A DNA stretch of 64,000 nt from the NCBI RefSeq assembly GCF_000775995.1, contig NZ_CP009227.1, positions 1 to 64,000 on the forward strand, read 5' to 3'. This document shows, in pieces, positions 15,725-25,190 of the stretch. Position 1 is the first letter of the stretch. Each line of letters starts with the position of its first letter. This DNA is from Treponema sp. OMZ 838 (GTDB taxonomy: Bacteria; Spirochaetota; Spirochaetia; Treponematales; Treponemataceae). A program made the translations under genes and the position numbers. The notes below the pieces were generated by a model. The model worked only from the letters and a program-made list of their open reading frames with translations. It had not been told where the DNA came from and ran no database searches.

Positions 15725-18073
15725 ATGAAAAAAATAAGGATTTTTGCCGTTGCAGCAATCTTCTGTTTAATTACATCTGCATTGAGTGCACAGACAACTC
15801 GGCAAGAGACTGCTGATGTAATCGTCCTTATGGATACTTCCGGTACCGTGTTACCCTATTACGAAGTTATCAATAAGCGTGTACTACAATCCATCATTTC
15901 AAAATTTGTTCGCATAGGGGACTCATTTCATCTTATTTCATTTAGTGCAGTTCCTCATTATGAAATGTCTCAAAAAATTACTACCGAAGCGGATTTATCC
16001 CGCGTTGTTTCCCGTTTTATGCTTCTGTATCAGCTTGGGCAAAGTGCCGATTTTTTGTCCGGTATCAATTTTGCCGGTCAATATATGACGCAACTACCTT
16101 CTCAGCAGGCGAAGATACTGATTGTTATTTCGGACGGTATTTTTAATCCGCCCGCATCAAGCCCATACCGAAATTATACCGGTGAACAGGTAAAGACCGA
16201 ATTAGCCAAGATTTCCGCTTCCATCCGTGCACATGGTTGGAAGGTATACTATGTAAAACTTCCCTTCCCCTCCGATGCAGTCATTAAAGATTTGGACGGA
16301 GCATTTTATGCCGGCAAGCTTGATGCTACAGGCTCGCTTGATCGATCAGGTGTCGATAGTGCAGTAACTTCTTCGGGTACAGCTTCCGCCGGTACAGGCA
16401 GTGCTTCGAGCGGGCAGAAAGGATACGCAGCCGATACCGGCACGAATGCACAAAACAAAGCAGCAGGATCCGCCGGACAGACTGCCGGTAATAGTGCTCA
16501 AACACCGAATACCGCAACAGGACGCGTTAATACTGAAACAGGACGAACCGATAGTCCGGCTGCTGCTTTTTCCGGATCAAATACCGCGCAAGGTAGTGGA
16601 ACCGATGCTTTTACAACAGCGAATTCCAATTCCGCTACCGGCAATGACGGATACACTCAAAATCAAGCGGGTACAACAGATAGTTCGGGTATGACAGGAC
16701 AAAATACCGAACATACTGCCGCATCGGCGGCCGGCGGACAGGGAACCGGTACAGGTACCGATTCAGCCGGACAAGGACTGAAAGAATACACTGATGTTTC
16801 TCAGGCCTTTACCGAAAACCTCGGTATTGAACCGAGCAACTTACCGGAAGAAGGCGGCGTGGAATTCAATGACACGGCATTCCCTATTCCACACATTATC
16901 TTTCCCGAACGTATAGAAACCTCAGGTAATACTGCCGAACTTCCGCTCACTATTATTAATGAAGCGGCAGAACCCGCTGAAGTACAATTACAAAGTGTGT
17001 CTTTGACAGCCGGCAGTGGAACTCAAAAGCAGCGGCTGGAAAATATCATTGTCCGTATTCCTCCCGAAGGAAAAAGCGAACTTACCATTCGGGTGTCACT
17101 GCCGGACAGTTTACGCAGCGAAGGTCAACACCGTACCGATATACGGCTTGACCTTGCACAGCAAGATAAAACATTTTCCCAAGCAGCAGCCGTATTGCTC
17201 ACCGTGAAACCGACATTCATTCAGTCACTGCTGCAGGGTAATCTTCTATGGATTCTGCTCGCCGCGCTGGTATTTATCCTTATTCTGCTGTTAATCATCT
17301 TTATACTCCGCCGCCGAGCTTCCGAACCTGTTAAATATGCTGCACGGATGGTCGGACAACAGTCGGATTTAAGACAGCAAAACAATGCTGTTCGGCAAAC
17401 CGATCTTAATAGAAATCAGCGAGAAGCGCTTACTGCTTCCCAAACGAAATATTATCCGGAGCAGTTGGCAAATAAAACAGATCCGCGTGACACCCTGAAT
17501 AGCTTCGGTTCCCAAACGGCGGCGGCAGCATCGGCAACTAAAACCGAAACAGCAGCACAGTTTGATCACCTTGCACAAGAACGATCCCGTGCTGCCGAAG
17601 GGCGTTTTGCTTTGTTAAATAGTGCAGAGAGCCATATCAACCACCGTCCGGGATTGAATCACAGCTATTATAGCGGCCGGCTCAATACAAAGCCTTCACA
17701 GTCGGGAATGACAGAACTTTTTGTCTATAACCAAACCACACTAATTGGAAAACGGAATATTCACGTGATGAAGTCAGGAACCCGACTTAGTATCGGCGGC
17801 AGCAAAAGCGATGATTTTTTAATCTTCCTGGTTCCCTTCCCTGCCAATCTTGCGCAAGTACAGTATGACGGTAGCGATTATCGTGTTTCGATTTTAAAAC
17901 CCGAATATTTCCCCTACGAAACATCGAATACAATCTATCCCTGTATTGGACGAGACATAACGGCTGTTTCAAAGAAAGGCTATCATGTTACGTTTACATT
18001 TAGAGGCTATGAAGATCCGATGGTTAGACTGAATACGCTTCTTACGTCAATTAATTACACTGAAGATCGCTAA
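15725..18073 (+). CDS. Membrane-anchored VWA-domain protein
   Basis: 782 residues. Signal peptide (residues 1-22, ending at SAQ); von Willebrand A domain with a perfect metal-binding MIDAS DTSGT (Asp37, Ser39, Thr41) and a later ISDGIF acid; a low-complexity linker at about 205-350 made of Gly, Ser, Thr, Ala, Asn and Gln; a beta domain near 380-490; one transmembrane helix at about 500-522 followed by RRR; then a roughly 260-residue cytoplasmic tail whose last 120 residues look like an FHA-type beta sandwich (LSIGGSKSDDFLI). It follows greA as the 67-kDa antigen gene does in T. pallidum (from memory). AGGGGAG precedes the ATG. Likely a periplasmic adhesion or envelope-complex protein. Confidence 0.65.
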   Translation: MKKIRIFAVAAIFCLITSALSAQTTRQETADVIVLMDTSGTVLPYYEVINKRVLQSIISKFVRIGDSFHLISFSAVPHYEMSQKITTEADLSRVVSRFMLLYQLGQSADFLSGINFAGQYMTQLPSQQAKILIVISDGIFNPPASSPYRNYTGEQVKTELAKISASIRAHGWKVYYVKLPFPSDAVIKDLDGAFYAGKLDATGSLDRSGVDSAVTSSGTASAGTGSASSGQKGYAADTGTNAQNKAAGSAGQTAGNSAQTPNTATGRVNTETGRTDSPAAAFSGSNTAQGSGTDAFTTANSNSATGNDGYTQNQAGTTDSSGMTGQNTEHTAASAAGGQGTGTGTDSAGQGLKEYTDVSQAFTENLGIEPSNLPEEGGVEFNDTAFPIPHIIFPERIETSGNTAELPLTIINEAAEPAEVQLQSVSLTAGSGTQKQRLENIIVRIPPEGKSELTIRVSLPDSLRSEGQHRTDIRLDLAQQDKTFSQAAAVLLTVKPTFIQSLLQGNLLWILLAALVFILILLLIIFILRRRASEPVKYAARMVGQQSDLRQQNNAVRQTDLNRNQREALTASQTKYYPEQLANKTDPRDTLNSFGSQTAAAASATKTETAAQFDHLAQERSRAAEGRFALLNSAESHINHRPGLNHSYYSGRLNTKPSQSGMTELFVYNQTTLIGKRNIHVMKSGTRLSIGGSKSDDFLIFLVPFPANLAQVQYDGSDYRVSILKPEYFPYETSNTIYPCIGRDITAVSKKGYHVTFTFRGYEDPMVRLNTLLTSINYTEDR

Positions 18074-18083
18074 AAAACAAAAA

Positions 18084-18102
18084 GCGGGGCGTATAGCCCC
18101 GC
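18084..18102. terminator. GC-rich hairpin after the VWA gene
   Basis: GCGGGGC, 5-nt loop, GCCCCGC, starting 10 nt after the stop codon. The A-run in front makes it work best as a terminator for the minus-strand pntC gene; together with the next hairpin it separates two convergent genes. Confidence 0.7.
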
Positions 18103-18120
18103 AATCATCCTATATTGTTG

Positions 18121-18145
18121 AGAGCAGCTTCTGCTCTGTTTTTTT
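18121..18145 (+). terminator. Rho-independent terminator of the VWA gene
   Basis: AGAGCAG, CTT loop, CTGCTCT, then G and seven T: a textbook plus-strand terminator. Confidence 0.85.
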
Positions 18146-18167
18146 ATAAAATAAGCAACAAGTGCCT

Positions 18168-20000
18168 TTATTCGTGCAATACAGCCTTTAATGCCGCTAT
18201 CAGCATATCATTATCGGTTTGATCCCGTACGGCAAGGCGAATATAATTGCCGCCTTCAAAGCATTTCTTCGACGATAAATCTTTGATAAAGATATTATAG
18301 TTTTCAAGCAGCTTAACGGCGAGTTCTTCGGCTTTGACTGCTCCGGTCAACCGGCACAGGATATAATTGGCTTGGCTTGGAAAAACCGTAAGGTCTTTAA
18401 TTTCCGCCAGTTTTTCAGAAAAACGGCTGCGTTCGGCGGCGATTGAATCGCAGGCGGCCGCATAGGTCTTATTATATTTATCGTAAATCTGCAAAAAGTA
18501 TTCGCCGAATGAGTTAATATTCCAAATAGCATTGGCTTTTTTAATATGTGCAATATATTGTGCATCGGCGCAGGCAAGAACACCGAGCCGCAATCCCGGC
18601 ACTCCATAGCTCTTACTAATCGACTTTACAACAACGAGATTTGGGTATTCAGTCAGAATATTCTCGTCAAGCAGTGTATAGCGCTTTGATTTTTCTGCAA
18701 AATCGATAAACGATTCGTCAAAAAAGAGAACGGTACCGGTTTGCTTCAATTCCCCACAAAGCCTTAATACATCATCTTTTCCTAAGAAATTTCCCGTCGG
18801 ATTATCAGGATTGATTAAAACAACGGCCTTTGCATGCTCTTTTTTCACCGTCCCGATAATATCGTCCACTGAATATGAAAAGGTTTGCATATCGGTCGGC
18901 ACGGGCACAACCTTGGCGAGCGAGAATCGTTCAGGGTACTCGTTAAATGTAGGGAATGGAATAGCGACAGTACATTCGGTAAATTTTGCGAGTGAAGAAA
19001 TCAATTCCGCAGCGCCGTTACCTACGACGATATGTTCCGGCATTACATTGAATATTTTGGAAGCGAGGAGACTTTGCTGTGCTGCCCCACTGGGATATTG
19101 CGTTAACAGCGTTCCGAAACTGGCCGTCATTTCGCTGACAAGTTTTTCCGGTGGAAAATACGGATTAACCAGATAGCAAAAATCCTTGAGCTGAGGGAAT
19201 CGCCAATAACCGCCGTACCGTTTTTCAAGGCTGTGTAGTTTTTCGCGCCCCGTCTTGAATCGGTCTTCTGCAATAGCAAGATCGGCAGGATCGTCAATTT
19301 CATACCAATCCTTTCCACTTACCACCAATCCTTTTAAGGTCGATGACGATAAGAAAGAGATAACTTTTAAAACCTGCTCGTAGTATTCATTTTTGCCAAA
19401 GGCTTTTTGATAGGCATCGAGGAACGGCAAGTAGTATTGCTGTGAAAACTCTTTAGAAAATTTATAGATATTGACGGTCTTATAGTAATATTCGGTATCC
19501 GACCAATTAAAACGGACTTTATCAAGAAGGGCGGTAATACAGTTATTTTCATCCAACAAGGTACAAGTACCGTCCATCCACGATTCAAACGGCGAAACAA
19601 CCGCAAGGTTCTTATCGGGACTGGTAATCAGGCGGGTTAGAATTTCAGGTTTAAAAATCAAGTCGCTTTCGAGCAGGATGGTATCATCCTTTGCCATTTC
19701 ATTTCCGGCAAGATATAACGAATAGATATTATTTGTCGTATCATACACAGGGTTTTCAATGTATTCAATTTTCATGCCGTGCAGATTAACCGCATTAAAC
19801 TTTGAGGCGATAAAATCTTTTAAAAGCTGCCCCTTATATCCGACTACAACCACAAGCCTATCTATCTTATTTGCCACAAGCGCTTCTATCGTATATTCAA
19901 TTAATGTTTTCCCATTGACCTTGACCATACATTTTGTCGCATCCTTCGTGTACGATCGGAGTCGCTTTCCCATTCCCGCCGCTAAAATAATTGCCTGCAT
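18168..20000 (-). CDS. pntC: PntC-like cytidylyltransferase fused to an aminotransferase
   Basis: 610 residues from the ATG at 20000 (GGAGG 7 nt upstream). Residues 1-235 are a sugar-phosphate-type nucleotidyltransferase: LAAGMGKRL at the start, the KCMVKVNGK lysine segment, NNIYSLYLA, and an ESDLIF metal site, as in LicC/PntC enzymes. Residues 250-610 are a PLP fold-type I aminotransferase with NPDNPTG and the Schiff-base lysine in SISKSYG. The same fusion is known from T. denticola, where the cytidylyltransferase prefers 2-aminoethylphosphonate and the partner domain is AEP transaminase. It would make CMP-AEP for decorating surface lipids or glycans. No PEP mutase or decarboxylase gene lies nearby. 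An alternative is choline- or ethanolamine-phosphate activation. Confidence 0.75.
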   Translation of the reverse strand: MQAIILAAGMGKRLRSYTKDATKCMVKVNGKTLIEYTIEALVANKIDRLVVVVGYKGQLLKDFIASKFNAVNLHGMKIEYIENPVYDTTNNIYSLYLAGNEMAKDDTILLESDLIFKPEILTRLITSPDKNLAVVSPFESWMDGTCTLLDENNCITALLDKVRFNWSDTEYYYKTVNIYKFSKEFSQQYYLPFLDAYQKAFGKNEYYEQVLKVISFLSSSTLKGLVVSGKDWYEIDDPADLAIAEDRFKTGREKLHSLEKRYGGYWRFPQLKDFCYLVNPYFPPEKLVSEMTASFGTLLTQYPSGAAQQSLLASKIFNVMPEHIVVGNGAAELISSLAKFTECTVAIPFPTFNEYPERFSLAKVVPVPTDMQTFSYSVDDIIGTVKKEHAKAVVLINPDNPTGNFLGKDDVLRLCGELKQTGTVLFFDESFIDFAEKSKRYTLLDENILTEYPNLVVVKSISKSYGVPGLRLGVLACADAQYIAHIKKANAIWNINSFGEYFLQIYDKYNKTYAAACDSIAAERSRFSEKLAEIKDLTVFPSQANYILCRLTGAVKAEELAVKLLENYNIFIKDLSSKKCFEGGNYIRLAVRDQTDNDMLIAALKAVLHE

Positions 20001-20146
20001 TATATTCCTCCACAAAAATAATTAAAACAGTATTTTATTATTATAGGGCATATATACGTTTTTAGCAACTCACAGATACTGTAATGCTCATAGATACCCT
20101 AACTCTGTGTCTGGAATTTATTTTTATTATCTTTTATACTGTTGGT

Positions 20147-21487
20147 ATGAATATTTTTGAAAAATGTGCGCTTAGGACGCCCGATATTTTACTACCTCAT
20201 AAAAGTGTTAACCTCACCGCATGGTCTGTGATCGCTTGCGACCAATATACGCAGGATACCGATTATTGGAGCAAAGCTGCCGCGGTTGCAAAAAACTGTT
20301 ATTCAACATTGCACATGATTTTGCCGGAAGTCTATTTAAATACCTTTTCCGATGAACAACGGAAGCAAGAAATTATCAATATCCAAAAAACAATGAAAGA
20401 CTACCTTGCAGCAGGTGTTTTTGCAAATCCCGTGCATTCCATGCTTTATATCGAGCGAAAAACAGCCTATAATCGCTTGCGGAAAGGGATTGTTACCTGT
20501 ATCGATTTGGAAAAATACGATTGGCGGCCGGACTCAAAAGCGGAAATACGCGCAACCGAAGCTACGATTGTGGAACGGCTGCCCCCGCGGATGGAGATTA
20601 GGCAAGGAGCGGCGTTGGAAATGCCGCATATTATGCTGCTGGTCGATGATCCTGAACGAATTTTAATAGAAAAAATCGGCGATTCCATCCATAACGCTCA
20701 AGCTACACCGATCTATACCGCACAGCTTATGCTGAATTCCGGCAGTATTTCAGGCTGGGCTCTTCCTGCCGACTGTTCTGCATATATGGAAAAAGCGCTT
20801 GAAAAACTGTACCGAGCCAATACCGGCGCTGACGGTTCGGTGTTTATGTTTGCCGTAGGCGATGGGAATCATTCACTTGCAACGGCCAAAGCCGTATGGG
20901 ATGCACACAAGCGGCACCATGGAGGTATTGAGCAACCAAATGGATCTATCTCACTTCCGGACAGCCTTAAAGATAATCCATTGCGCTATGCCCTTGTCGA
21001 AATTGTGAACCTGTACGATTCAGGCCTTACCTTCGAACCCATTCACCGTGTTATATTCGGTGCAGACAGTAAACAATTAATCGCTTTCTTGCAATCAAAA
21101 CTAGGGGGTAAGGTTATAGCTTGTTCCGATAAGCCAGAATTAGTGCACAAAGTAGAACATTCCTCCGCTTCGTTCGGTTTTATCGCTGCAACCGGCGAGC
21201 TCACTTGTCTCGAAACCGATATGACCTGCCTCGCAGTAAGCGCTCTGCAGCCGCTTTTGGATGACTTTATCAGAACGCACAACCTTCAGATAGATTATAT
21301 TCACGGTTCCGAAGAGGCTTTCCGTATTCCGCAGAATTCCGATGCAGTTTCCCTCTTATTACCGCCTATTTCTAAAGAGAGCTTTTTTTCGACCATCGCC
21401 GAAAACGGCTCGCTACCGAGAAAAAGTTTTTCGATGGGAGAGGCTAGTGAAAAGCGGTTTTATCTTGAATGCCGGAAGTTGATATAA
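20147..21487 (+). CDS. DUF1015 family protein
   Basis: 446 residues from the ATG at 20147; the upstream ATG at 20084 lies before a -10-like TATACT (20135-20140) and would add an unconvincing hydrophobic tail. Characteristic DUF1015 features: an N-terminal LLP, the ACDQYTQD segment, and FAVGDGNHSLATAKA near residue 240, with metal- or nucleotide-binding potential. Function unknown; family members are cytoplasmic and often sit near serine/phosphoserine metabolism genes. Here it is divergent from pntC with a 146-bp gap. The transcript probably starts at or next to the ATG. Confidence 0.8.
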   Translation: MNIFEKCALRTPDILLPHKSVNLTAWSVIACDQYTQDTDYWSKAAAVAKNCYSTLHMILPEVYLNTFSDEQRKQEIINIQKTMKDYLAAGVFANPVHSMLYIERKTAYNRLRKGIVTCIDLEKYDWRPDSKAEIRATEATIVERLPPRMEIRQGAALEMPHIMLLVDDPERILIEKIGDSIHNAQATPIYTAQLMLNSGSISGWALPADCSAYMEKALEKLYRANTGADGSVFMFAVGDGNHSLATAKAVWDAHKRHHGGIEQPNGSISLPDSLKDNPLRYALVEIVNLYDSGLTFEPIHRVIFGADSKQLIAFLQSKLGGKVIACSDKPELVHKVEHSSASFGFIAATGELTCLETDMTCLAVSALQPLLDDFIRTHNLQIDYIHGSEEAFRIPQNSDAVSLLLPPISKESFFSTIAENGSLPRKSFSMGEASEKRFYLECRKLI

Positions 21488-21494
21488 AAAACAA

Positions 21495-21529
21495 GTACCT
21501 CTAAAAAAACTAAAACTTTTTGGAGGTAC
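21495..21529. terminator. Hairpin after the DUF1015 gene
   Basis: GTACCTC and GAGGTAC arms with an inner A5/T5 pairing, 8 nt after the stop codon. The left arm contains the CCTCTAAAA word shared by several intergenic hairpins in this window. Confidence 0.6.
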
Positions 21530-21618
21530 AGCTCTGTCCACTTCTTACTGATTTTTCGATTAAACACCCATCATTGACATTTCAAGCGGAATCATCGAAA
21601 ATATCTTCACGAGGTATT

Positions 21619-23799
21619 ATGATACTACAAAAAAATACTGAACAGCACCGCTGGAATTTTTCACGCTTCGGCGGTGTTACACAGGTCATTTTGAAAAGTG
21701 CAGATGATCTTACCCATTTGCACGAACTTGACCAGAAATTATGGACGGTATTGGCAATGCCGACTCAGGGGATATTTTTTGATCCTAGAACAATTGCACT
21801 GCTCGACTATGACGGCGACGGCTTCATTCGTCCGCCTGAAATTCTCTCTGCCGTCGATTGGATTGGTACTCAGCTTTCCGATATTTCTTTATTGCTGGAA
21901 GAAGGAGATTCAGTACCGCTGGCATTGATTAAGGATGAAACGCTTCGCGCCAGTGCCCGTTGGTTACTGGATCATATCAAAAAGACTGATGCACAGGAAA
22001 TTTCGATAGCAGATATAGAAACGCAAAAAAAATTCTTTGATGCACATACACCTGATTGTGATGCACCGATACCGGCTGACGGTTCCGATGATGATAAACT
22101 AAAACAGCTCATCAATATTGCCGTTGCCTCTTGTGTTACAAACGGCACGCTTGCAGACGGAGTTCAACAGCGTATTCAGCAGGATTTAATGAGCAGTGCG
22201 CAAGCATTTTTAACGTGGCAAGCATCTCTCGCAGAAGAAGGAATCTTACCGCTTGATCTGGAGCATACTCAAAAAGCAACAGCAGCACTTTCCGCTATAA
22301 AAGAAAAGACGGATGATTATTTTTTGCGCTGTACATTAACTGAATATGCACCGGATAAGGCTCCCGCCTTATCCGCCGATGAACAGGTATTCCAACAACT
22401 TGCAGCAGAAAGTATTCATTACGATAATGAAGCACTGAATGCACTACCGCTTGCTTCAGCAGCCGTTGATAAGCCGTTGCCCCTAACAAAAGGAGTCAAT
22501 CCTGCATGGAAAGCAAAGCTGCAAACCTTTGCAGAAGATGCTGTCCTACCGCTGCTCGGGCACAAGGAATGCATTACACAGGATGAGTTCGCCCTCATAG
22601 TACAGAAACTGACACCGTATCAAGAACGCTTGAACAGCAAACCTACGACACCGGCAGCTTTGCTCAGTGTTCCATTCTTACAAGCACTCACAAACGGCGA
22701 AAAACAAGGAGAAGTTTCCTCGTTAATTCGATATGCATTAACAATCGAAAAAGAACGCGGAAATGTATTCAATTTGGAAAAACTCGTACTTCTACGCCGC
22801 GATTTTGTTACATTATTGAAAAACTATATCAGCTTCAGCGACTTTTATGAGGGCAAAGGTTCGGTTTTTCAAGCCGGTGTATTGTATTTTGATACACGCG
22901 CAGCGGACTTATGCTTTGAACTTAACGGAGACGCCCGCCATGCGACCTTGGATACACTTTCCGGAGCCTATTTGGTATACTGCGATATCAGCCGCAAGGG
23001 AGAAACAACTAAAAAAATCGTTGCCTTGTTTACAAACGGTGATAGCGACAATATCGTAATCGGTCGAAACGGTATTTTCTACGACCGCATCGGCAAGGAT
23101 TGGAATGCAGTTGTTACAAAAGTTATTGCCAACCCGATCAGTGTCCGGCAGGCGTTCTTCATGCCATATAAGCAACTCGCTGCAATGATTGAAACTCAAA
23201 TTGCGGCACGAGCTGCAGCGGGCGAAGCGAAATCAGCCGATTTGCTTTCCAAGACGGCAGCCACCGTCACAACCGCTGACAAACAAGCCGCAGCAGGTAC
23301 AGCCCCAGCACCTACCGCACCTGTAGCCGCCAAAAAACTCGACTTAGGAACTATTGCCTTGATCGGTACTGCATTAGGCGGTATTTCAGCCTTAATCGGC
23401 AGTATTCTGCAAGCATTATTCGGATTAGGTTTTTGGGTTCCGCTCGGACTTATCGGTATTTTACTCTGTATTTCCGGCCCGTCGATGATTTTAGCTTCGA
23501 TGAAGCTGCGTAAACGCAGTATTGCTCCGATTCTTGAAGCAAACGGCTGGGCAGTAAATATCCGCACAAGGATCAATATTCCGTTCGGAACTCAGCTTAC
23601 AAAACTTGCCGCTATTCCATTCGGCAGTATCGTGGTTCCCATCGACCCCTTTGCCGATAAGAAAAACGGACGGAAAGCTCTGTTTATCATACTCGGCATA
23701 CTCATCGCCGGGACTGCCGCTTTCTGCTACTTAAAATTCGGTTTACATTTCCGTTTTTCTGAAATACCGACGTATTTAAAAAATCTATGGAATAAATAA
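21619..23799 (+). CDS. Membrane protein with an EF-hand loop, function unknown
   Basis: 726 residues from the ATG at 21619, preceded by GAGGT. Residues 63-74 form a canonical EF-hand calcium loop (acids at positions 1, 3, 5 and Glu at 12: DYDGDGFIRPPE). The following 480 residues are mostly helical and acidic without a known motif; an Ala/Pro/Thr-rich linker at about 575-605 leads to two transmembrane helices (about 613-660) and, after a short basic soluble domain, a last helix near 690-712. No signal peptide, so the large N-terminal part is probably cytoplasmic. No family recognised. It lies between the DUF1015 gene and the archaemetzincin-like lipoprotein on the same strand, each separated by hairpins. 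Confidence 0.6.
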   Translation: MILQKNTEQHRWNFSRFGGVTQVILKSADDLTHLHELDQKLWTVLAMPTQGIFFDPRTIALLDYDGDGFIRPPEILSAVDWIGTQLSDISLLLEEGDSVPLALIKDETLRASARWLLDHIKKTDAQEISIADIETQKKFFDAHTPDCDAPIPADGSDDDKLKQLINIAVASCVTNGTLADGVQQRIQQDLMSSAQAFLTWQASLAEEGILPLDLEHTQKATAALSAIKEKTDDYFLRCTLTEYAPDKAPALSADEQVFQQLAAESIHYDNEALNALPLASAAVDKPLPLTKGVNPAWKAKLQTFAEDAVLPLLGHKECITQDEFALIVQKLTPYQERLNSKPTTPAALLSVPFLQALTNGEKQGEVSSLIRYALTIEKERGNVFNLEKLVLLRRDFVTLLKNYISFSDFYEGKGSVFQAGVLYFDTRAADLCFELNGDARHATLDTLSGAYLVYCDISRKGETTKKIVALFTNGDSDNIVIGRNGIFYDRIGKDWNAVVTKVIANPISVRQAFFMPYKQLAAMIETQIAARAAAGEAKSADLLSKTAATVTTADKQAAAGTAPAPTAPVAAKKLDLGTIALIGTALGGISALIGSILQALFGLGFWVPLGLIGILLCISGPSMILASMKLRKRSIAPILEANGWAVNIRTRINIPFGTQLTKLAAIPFGSIVVPIDPFADKKNGRKALFIILGILIAGTAAFCYLKFGLHFRFSEIPTYLKNLWNK

Positions 23800-23812
23800 A
23801 GGTTCAGAGTAT

Positions 23813-23851
23813 GGGGATGTTCCAAAAGTTGGTTACTTTTGGAACATCCCC
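23813..23851. terminator. Long perfect hairpin
   Basis: 17-bp perfect arms GGGGATGTTCCAAAAGT (23813-23829) and its complement (23835-23851) around a 5-nt loop, 13 nt after the stop codon. It lacks a T-run, so it may be an mRNA-stabilising or REP-like element rather than a classical terminator. Confidence 0.6.
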
Positions 23852-23921
23852 GTCGAGTTTGAAATTAAGTCTTTATACAGCAATGACTTAATCTTAAACG
23901 TCGCATCTAAATCTAAGGAAA

Positions 23922-23945
23922 CTCTCTCAAAACTAAAAAGAGAGG
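23922..23945 (+). promoter_or_regulatory. Hairpin covering a ribosome-binding site
   Basis: CTCTCT (23922-23927) can pair with AGAGAG (23939-23944), which contains most of the GAGAGG ribosome site of the lipoprotein gene starting at 23954. It might lower or tune translation; the stem is short. Confidence 0.3.
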
Positions 23946-23953
23946 TAAAAAAG

Positions 23954-25174
23954 ATGAAAAGAGAAAATAAATACCGAATGATATTCGGCGTCATCACATT
24001 TTTTTTATTTTGTGCGTGTACATCAAATAACCGGTCAACTGCAAATAATCCGTCAATTGAAAATCAGAGCAACAACCTACATGAATTGGAACGTCAAGCT
24101 GCGGAGCTTGACGGAATGTTCAATGTTTCTGCCCGGAAATATGTCGATGTCTATTTTACATTATCCGACATATATGCTGAAAAACAAGAATATGAAAAAG
24201 CCTATCAAACCGTTATCAAAGGATTACAGCTCGATTCATCAAACTACCTCTATCAATATAGAGCTGCTTATTTTGAATTTTGTCTTAAAAAATATAGAGA
24301 ATCTTTTGAACGTCTCCAATATATATTGACAGCCTGTAATGATTCATCAATCATACAGTGCTGTACTGAGCTATCGGCAAAGTTTCCGAATATGCCTCTT
24401 GAAAAAGAGACCGTCCAACCAATGTATGCAAAATCAATACTTGTTCTCGTATTTCCCAATACACACACATTGGCAGCCGATGCCGTCGCAGAACGAATAC
24501 GGCAAGATTTTAAACTATCAGTCATCAAGGAGTATATCGATGTTCCTGAAAGCACTGAGCATACCAGAGACACCCTTGATGCATATATACACGAGTACAT
24601 CACCCAATTATACGAGAAGCACAGCGAAACAGAACTTGCACCTATTTTGGAAGAAATAGGATTGACAAAAGATGATTTAAAAGAAAAACAGAACAGATTA
24701 TTATTTATGAAATATGCCTTTATCCAATCGGGATATGACCGGAAAGATTGGGAAGATTTTAATCGAGAATATACGATGCAATATGATGCAAATACTCTTA
24801 TACGACAAATAAGACAATATACAAAGCAAAAACTTACCAACCCCAATATTATCGGAGTGTTGGCTATTACATCAAAGGATATTTACTCCGGTGAAGATAA
24901 TAATAACTTTCTGTTCGGGTTATATGACCGGCATATCGCGATTATGAGTTTGCACCGCTTTATCACCCCCGAAGCAAAAAACAGCGTTATTATAAACCGT
25001 GCTGTGATGCAGGGACTGGCCTCTGCCGGACACCTCATCGGTATTCCACGCTGTTCAATAAAAGGCTGCGCACGAGCTTATGCACATTCGCTTGCGGAAC
25101 AAGATACAAAACAGACGTCACTTTGTTCGGAATGTATTAGGAATATTAATACGGTATACCAATCGTTCGATTAG
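23954..25174 (+). CDS. Lipoprotein with TPR and degenerate archaemetzincin domain
   Basis: 406 residues. Lipoprotein signal with Cys22 in FCACT; TPR-like helices at about 60-145; C-terminal half matches the archaemetzincin (M54) fold: QYDAN, ITSKDIY, NNNFLFGLY, IMSLHRF and the cysteine-rich end (Cys367, Cys372, Cys391, Cys394). The catalytic HExxHxxGxxH is broken: the expected His356, Glu357 and third His366 are Ala, Ser and Arg; only His360 and Gly363 remain. The structural zinc cysteines are intact. It is therefore probably a folded but inactive peptidase homologue acting as a binding or scaffold module in the periplasm or on the surface. AGAGG precedes the ATG. Confidence 0.7.
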   Translation: MKRENKYRMIFGVITFFLFCACTSNNRSTANNPSIENQSNNLHELERQAAELDGMFNVSARKYVDVYFTLSDIYAEKQEYEKAYQTVIKGLQLDSSNYLYQYRAAYFEFCLKKYRESFERLQYILTACNDSSIIQCCTELSAKFPNMPLEKETVQPMYAKSILVLVFPNTHTLAADAVAERIRQDFKLSVIKEYIDVPESTEHTRDTLDAYIHEYITQLYEKHSETELAPILEEIGLTKDDLKEKQNRLLFMKYAFIQSGYDRKDWEDFNREYTMQYDANTLIRQIRQYTKQKLTNPNIIGVLAITSKDIYSGEDNNNFLFGLYDRHIAIMSLHRFITPEAKNSVIINRAVMQGLASAGHLIGIPRCSIKGCARAYAHSLAEQDTKQTSLCSECIRNINTVYQSFD

Positions 25175-25190
25175 ACATTATGCGGAGGGA

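Noticed and set aside
24268-24846. Minus-strand frame of 192 codons opposite the archaemetzincin-like lipoprotein
   Set aside because: Ser/Cys-rich antisense shadow with no start signal; the plus-strand gene has a lipobox and a family match.
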